From Rhodoferax sp. (GTDB taxonomy: Bacteria > Pseudomonadota > Gammaproteobacteria > Burkholderiales > Burkholderiaceae_C), in NCBI GenBank assembly GCA_030833685.1, contig JAURGS010000004.1, forward strand, positions 1 through 27,230: 27,230 nt of DNA, read 5' to 3'. The notes beneath the pieces were generated by a model. The model did no database searches. It was not told where the DNA came from and was given only the letters and a program-made list of their open reading frames with translations. Position 1 is the first letter of the stretch. Each line of letters starts with the position of its first letter. The translations under genes were made by a program, and so were the position numbers. Shown here in pieces: positions 23,210 through 27,230 of this stretch.

Positions 23210-24400
23210 TTAAGCGCTGGCACGCTCGAAAATCGCGGCGATACCTTGGCCGCCGCCAATGCACATGGTCACCAGCGCATAGCGCCCTTTGATCCGCTGC
23301 AACTCATACAGGGCCTTGACCGTAATCAAGGCCCCTGTGGCGCCGATGGGGTGGCCTAACGATATTCCCGAACCATTGGGGTTTACCTTGGCCGGATCCA
23401 GGCCCAGCGTCTTGGTCACCGCGCAAGCTTGCGCGGCAAAGGCTTCATTGGCTTCGACCACGTCGAGATCGTTCACGGATAGCCCGGTGCGCTGCAAAAC
23501 AGCCTGCGTGGCCGATATGGGCCCCACGCCCATGATTTTGGGATCCAGACCAGTGTGGGCATAGCCGACCAGACGAGCCATGGGTTGCAGCCCCCTGGCT
23601 TGGGCGGTTTTGGCTTCCATCAACACCAGCGCAGACGCGGCGTCATTGATGCCCGAGGCGTTGCCAGCGGTGACCGTGCCATTTTCCTTTTGGAATACAG
23701 CTTTGAGCTTAGAGAAGTCCTCGAGTTTGGCCCCCGGTCTGAAGTGTTCGTCGGTGTCAAAGGTGACATCGCCTTTGCGCGCTTTGATTGTCACCGGCGT
23801 GATTTGCGCTTTGAAATAACCGGCAGCAGTCGCTCTTTCAGCCCGGTTGTGACTCTCCACTGCAAGCGCGTCCTGCATGTCGCGGGTGATGCCGAATTGA
23901 GCAGCAACATTTTCAGCAGTTACACCCATGTGGATGTTGTGAAAGGGATCGTGCAAAGCGCCCACCATCATGTCGACCATCTTGGTGTCCCCCATGCGGG
24001 CACCCCAGCGGGCGCTCAAGCTGGCGTAGGGGCCGCGGCTCATGTTTTCAGCACCGCCACCAATGGCGATATCGCAGTCGCCCAGCAAAATCGATTGGCT
24101 GGCATTGACGATGGCTTGCAGACCCGAACCACACAAGCGGTTGACGTTGTAAGCCGGTGTCCCTTCGCTGCAGCCCCCGTTGATGGCGGCCACACGGGAC
24201 AGGTACATGTCTTTGGGCTCGGTATTGACGACATGGCCAAAGACCACGTGTCCTACATCTTCGCCCCGCGTATTGGCGCGCGACAGCGCCTCCTTGACAA
24301 CCAATGCGCCAAGTTCGGTGGGTGCGACGTCTTTCAGGCTGCCGCCGTAGGTACCAATGGCGGTGCGCACCGCGCTGACAACAACAACATCCCGAGACAT
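23210..24400 (-). CDS. bktB: Acetyl-CoA acetyltransferase / beta-ketothiolase, BktB-like
   Basis: Thiolase condensing or cleaving acyl-CoA and acetyl-CoA; the BktB branch in Cupriavidus supplies beta-ketoacyl-CoA for polyhydroxyalkanoate synthesis and acts in beta-oxidation. It has 396 residues. Catalytic residues: C90 in NVNRLCGSGLQA, H350 in GISLGHPIGATGA, C380 in VTMCIGGGQG. The ATG at 24400 is backed by AAGGAG 8 nt upstream, and the family N-terminus RDVVVVSAVRTAIGTYGG starts there. Substrate chain length is not evident from sequence. It lies 98 bp downstream of rluA-type gene on the same strand and converges with the universal stress gene. Confidence 0.94.
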   Translation of the reverse strand: MSRDVVVVSAVRTAIGTYGGSLKDVAPTELGALVVKEALSRANTRGEDVGHVVFGHVVNTEPKDMYLSRVAAINGGCSEGTPAYNVNRLCGSGLQAIVNASQSILLGDCDIAIGGGAENMSRGPYASLSARWGARMGDTKMVDMMVGALHDPFHNIHMGVTAENVAAQFGITRDMQDALAVESHNRAERATAAGYFKAQITPVTIKARKGDVTFDTDEHFRPGAKLEDFSKLKAVFQKENGTVTAGNASGINDAASALVLMEAKTAQARGLQPMARLVGYAHTGLDPKIMGVGPISATQAVLQRTGLSVNDLDVVEANEAFAAQACAVTKTLGLDPAKVNPNGSGISLGHPIGATGALITVKALYELQRIKGRYALVTMCIGGGQGIAAIFERASA

Positions 24401-24498
24401 AAAGCACTCCTTATTCAGTGGGGGGGAAGGCCAAGCAATGCAGCATCTTAGCGTTTGCTTGCCAAGTCCTGGGCGCGCTGAGTTGCGGGGTTGGCAGC

Positions 24499-25149
24499 TC
24501 AGTGGTGCATCGTTGCAAAGCCGCTGGGGCAACGCAAGCGAAGCACACGCCCATCCCTTGGGTGGGTAAATTTCAATTCGCCGGCGTGCAGCATCAGGCG
24601 CGATGTTGACGCTGTTGGCGAGCCGTAAAGCCTATCGCCGACGATCGCATGCCCGATGGCCTGAAGGTGAACGCGCAATTGGTGAGATCGGCCGGTCAGT
24701 GGCTCGAGTTGCACAAGACTGTGAATGCCCATCGACTTCATTAACCGCCAACGGGTTTGGCTGGGCTTGCCCGCGCTGTTGATGATACGCATAGGCCGCT
24801 TTGGCCAATCCAAAAGAATTGGCAGATCGATCAATGCCCAGCCCTGCTCATCGGTTTGCGGCGCAGTTGGTGTACCAAGGACCACCGCCTCATAATGCTT
24901 TGAGATCTCGCGCTGGGCAAAGGCTTGACTGAGTGTGCGCTGGGTTTGACTGTCCAAAGCCATGATCATCAGACCTGATGTGTCCATGTCCAAGCGGTGG
25001 ACTACGCGCGCCTGCGGGAATTGGGCTTGCACTCTGCTGCTCAAGCAGTCCTGTTTATCTGGTCCTCTTCCCGGCACGCTCAAAAGTCCGCACGGCTTAT
25101 TGAGGACCAGCAGCTGCTCGTCCTGGTGCACTATCTCGATGACGTTCAT
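24499..25149 (-). CDS. RluA-family RNA pseudouridine synthase
   Basis: Isomerises uridine to pseudouridine in rRNA or tRNA. It has 216 residues from the ATG at 25149 (MNVIEIVHQDEQ); ATGs at 25164 and 25188 are alternatives, and none has a strong ribosome binding site. Catalytic motif HRLDMDTSGL carries D54. Supporting signatures are NKPCGLLSVPGRG, TGRSHQLRVHLQAIGH and VGDRLYG. There is no N-terminal S4 domain, so it resembles the short RluA/TruC-like class. Target uridine cannot be named. It follows icd on the same strand, after a strong hairpin. Confidence 0.9.
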   Translation of the reverse strand: MNVIEIVHQDEQLLVLNKPCGLLSVPGRGPDKQDCLSSRVQAQFPQARVVHRLDMDTSGLMIMALDSQTQRTLSQAFAQREISKHYEAVVLGTPTAPQTDEQGWALIDLPILLDWPKRPMRIINSAGKPSQTRWRLMKSMGIHSLVQLEPLTGRSHQLRVHLQAIGHAIVGDRLYGSPTASTSRLMLHAGELKFTHPRDGRVLRLRCPSGFATMHH

Positions 25150-25206
25150 GCCAAGCGTTTGCATGGACGCCAGTGCCGTCGGGCGCATCGCCTGGGCAGA
25201 TTCAGA

Positions 25207-25234
25207 GGCTCCTAGGTCGGCAGACCCAGGAGCC
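25207..25234 (-). terminator. Hairpin after icd, without U-tract
   Basis: GGCTCCT (25207-25213) pairs perfectly with AGGAGCC (25228-25234). After one mismatch, GGTC/GACC extends the stem to a GGCA tetraloop. It starts 10 nt past the icd stop. No T-run follows on either strand, so it may be a 3' stabiliser or inefficient terminator rather than a classical one. Confidence 0.45.
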
Positions 25235-25244
25235 CCAAAAGTCG

Positions 25245-27230
25245 TCAAAGCGATTGCAGTGCCTGATTGAAGGTTGCGCTCGGGCGCATCACTGCGGCAC
25301 ATTTAGCGGCGTCAGGCATGTAATAACCACCGATATCAGCTGGCTTACCCTGCACCACACGCAGTTCTTCCACAATCTTGGCCTCGTTCTTGAGCAGCGT
25401 TTGTGCCAGAGGTGCGAATTTAGCCTTGAGTTCGGCGTCCTCGGTCTGCTCGGCCAGAGCTTGCGCCCAGTACAGCGCCAAATAAAACTGACTGCCCCGA
25501 TTGTCCAGTTCGCCCGTGCGTGGTGAGGGTGACTTGCGGTTGTCGAGTAATTTACCGGTGGCTTGGTCGAGGGTCTTGGCCAAGATTTTGGCCTTGGCGT
25601 TTTGGGTCTTGATACCCAAGTCTTCGATCGAGACGGCCAGCGCTAAAAATTCGCCCAGAGAGTCCCAACGCAAGTGGTTCTCTTCGGTCAGTTGCTGAAC
25701 ATGCTTGGGGGCGGAGCCACCGGCCCCGGTTTCGTACAGGCCGCCGCCGGCCATGAGTGGCACGATCGACAGCATCTTGGCCGACGTGCCCAGCTCCATG
25801 ATCGGAAAAAGGTCGGTGAGGTAGTCGCGCAAGATATTGCCTGTGGCGCTAATCGTGTCCATGCCGCGAATGACACGTTCTAGTGTGTAACGCATCGCGC
25901 GTACCTGGCTCATGATCTGAATGTCAAGGCCGTTGGTGTCATGCTCGGCGAGGTACATCTTGACCTTGCGAATCAACTGCGCCTCATGTGGGCGGTAGGA
26001 ATCCAGCCAGAACACAACAGGCATCCCAGAATTGCGGGCCCGGTTGACCGCCAGCTTCACCCAGTCACGAATCGGCGCGTCTTTGACCTGGCACATGCGC
26101 CAGATGTCACCCGTCTCGACGTTTTGGCTCAGCAAAACTTCACCTGTTGCCAAGTCGGTGATGTTGGCAACACCATCTTCTGGGATTTCAAACGTTTTGT
26201 CGTGCGAACCGTACTCTTCGGCTTTCTGCGCCATGAGACCCACATTGGGCACGGTGCCCATCGTGGTGGGATCGAATGCGCCGTGCCACTTGCAGAAGTT
26301 AATGATCTCTTGGTAGATACGGGCAAAGGTTGATTCGGGGATCACCGCCTTGACTTCCTTGAGTCGGCCATCAGCGCCCCACATCATGCCGCCATTGCGG
26401 ATCATGGCGGGCATCGAGGCGTCAACAATAATGTCATTGGGCGAGTGAAAGTTGGTGATGCCTTTGGCTGAATCCACCATCGCCAACTCTGGGCGGGCTT
26501 CATGACAGGCGTGTAGGTCACGCATGACTTCGTCTTGTTTGGACTTGGGTAGGCTGCGGATCTTGTCGTAGAGATCGACCATCCCGTTGTTCACATTCAC
26601 GCCGAGCTCTTCAAACAACTTATCGTGTTTTTGGAAGGCCTCTTTGTAAAAAATCTTGACGCAGTGCCCAAACACAATCGGGTGCGATACCTTCATCATG
26701 GTGGCTTTTACGTGCAAGGAGAACATCACACCTGTTTTCCTGGCGTCTTCAATTTCCTTCTCATAAAAAGCCAGCAGCGCCTTTTTGCTCATGAACATGC
26801 TGTCAATCACTTCGCGGTCCTGCAACGCGACTTTGGCTTTCAGCAGGATGGTTTTGCCGCTGTGCGTGATCAGCTCCATCTTCACGTCGCGGGCTTTGTC
26901 CAGCGTCATCGATTTCTCGCCGTGATAGAAGTCGCCTTGGTGCATGTGCGAGACGTGCGTGCGAGAGGCTTGGCTCCACTCGGCCATGCTGTGCGGGTTC
27001 TTGCGGGCATATTCCTTGACTGCCTTGGGCGCGCGGCGATCAGAGTTGCCTTCGCGAAGAACAGGGTTGACCGCGGATCCGGTGCAGCGGGCGTACCGTG
27101 CTTGAATTTCTTTTTCCTCAGGTGTCGTCGGCTGATCCGGATAATCGGGTAGCGCATAACCTTTGCCCTGCAGTTCCTTGATCGCTGCGACCAATTGAGC
27201 CACCGGCGCGCTGATGTTGGGCAGTTTGAT
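25245..27230 (-). CDS. icd: Monomeric NADP-dependent isocitrate dehydrogenase, 5'-truncated by the window edge
   Basis: TCA-cycle enzyme oxidising isocitrate to 2-oxoglutarate with NADP+. This is the large monomeric type (about 740 residues), unrelated in length to the homodimeric enzyme. The frame is open to base 27230, giving 661 visible residues, so about 80 N-terminal residues are outside; a GTG at 27203 is internal, since preceding codons (IKLPNISAP) also match the family. Signatures: GSAVNPVLREGNSDRRAP, SMTLDKARDVKMEL, DPTTMGTVPNVGLMAQ, GTSAKMLSIVPLMAGGGLYE and KSPSPRTGELDNRGSQFYL. Identity is very secure. Confidence 0.97.
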   Translation of the reverse strand: MKLPNISAPVAQLVAAIKELQGKGYALPDYPDQPTTPEEKEIQARYARCTGSAVNPVLREGNSDRRAPKAVKEYARKNPHSMAEWSQASRTHVSHMHQGDFYHGEKSMTLDKARDVKMELITHSGKTILLKAKVALQDREVIDSMFMSKKALLAFYEKEIEDARKTGVMFSLHVKATMMKVSHPIVFGHCVKIFYKEAFQKHDKLFEELGVNVNNGMVDLYDKIRSLPKSKQDEVMRDLHACHEARPELAMVDSAKGITNFHSPNDIIVDASMPAMIRNGGMMWGADGRLKEVKAVIPESTFARIYQEIINFCKWHGAFDPTTMGTVPNVGLMAQKAEEYGSHDKTFEIPEDGVANITDLATGEVLLSQNVETGDIWRMCQVKDAPIRDWVKLAVNRARNSGMPVVFWLDSYRPHEAQLIRKVKMYLAEHDTNGLDIQIMSQVRAMRYTLERVIRGMDTISATGNILRDYLTDLFPIMELGTSAKMLSIVPLMAGGGLYETGAGGSAPKHVQQLTEENHLRWDSLGEFLALAVSIEDLGIKTQNAKAKILAKTLDQATGKLLDNRKSPSPRTGELDNRGSQFYLALYWAQALAEQTEDAELKAKFAPLAQTLLKNEAKIVEELRVVQGKPADIGGYYMPDAAKCAAVMRPSATFNQALQSL

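Noticed and set aside
23555..24451. 298-codon plus-strand open frame opposite the thiolase
   Set aside because: It is antisense to a thiolase with all catalytic residues and shows no domain of its own.

Overview
The window is ordinary chromosomal DNA of a betaproteobacterium in the order Burkholderiales, most probably family Comamonadaceae. Three things point there. The first is the gene order lepA-lepB-DUF4845-rnc-era-recO-pdxJ-acpS-nagZ. The second is the sequence style of PdxJ, BktB-type thiolase, MesD-type methionine synthase and monomeric isocitrate dehydrogenase. The third is the moderately high G+C. Coding density is very high. I saw no tRNA, rRNA, CRISPR array, insertion sequence, prophage or integration site.

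Layout. (1) 1-7734, plus strand: a tightly packed housekeeping run with overlapping starts and stops. It holds translation factor LepA (5' end outside the window), signal peptidase I, a small DUF4845 membrane protein, RNase III, Era, RecO, PdxJ, holo-ACP synthase and the muropeptide hexosaminidase NagZ. (2) 7773-9464, plus: an accessory pair, a DapA-superfamily lyase with an altered active-site motif followed by an RraA-fold protein carrying a D-x20-R-D metal/aldolase motif. (3) 9512-13366: suhB (minus) diverging from trmJ-cysE (plus), which converges on and slightly overlaps a minus-strand darP(yjgA)-mog pair. (4) 13389-14804: pmbA, divergent from darP across only 22 bp. (5) 14906-19111, minus: a complete amino-acid ABC transporter, aapJ-aapQ-aapM-aapP, with a strong hairpin/U-tract between the binding protein and the permeases. 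(6) 19423-23134, plus: a voltage-gated-type K+ channel with a C-terminal zinc ribbon, a core MetE/MesD-type methionine synthase overlapping a class-C beta-lactamase-like serine hydrolase, and a universal stress protein with an FNR-like box upstream. (7) 23210-27230, minus: BktB-type thiolase, an RluA-family pseudouridine synthase and monomeric NADP-isocitrate dehydrogenase (5' end outside the window).

The first block joins ribosome assembly and RNA processing (LepA, RNase III, Era), protein export (LepB), recombination repair (RecO), vitamin B6 (PdxJ), lipid carrier activation (AcpS) and cell-wall recycling (NagZ). The aap block imports amino acids.

I found no convincing new multi-gene system. 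The least-explained items are the lyase/RraA-like pair with a palindrome across the first gene's stop codon, the MesD-like enzyme without an adjacent MesX, the channel with a zinc ribbon, the shared -10 region between darP and pmbA, and the prepilin-like N-terminus of the DUF4845 protein. All functional statements come from reading motifs by eye; no database search was run.
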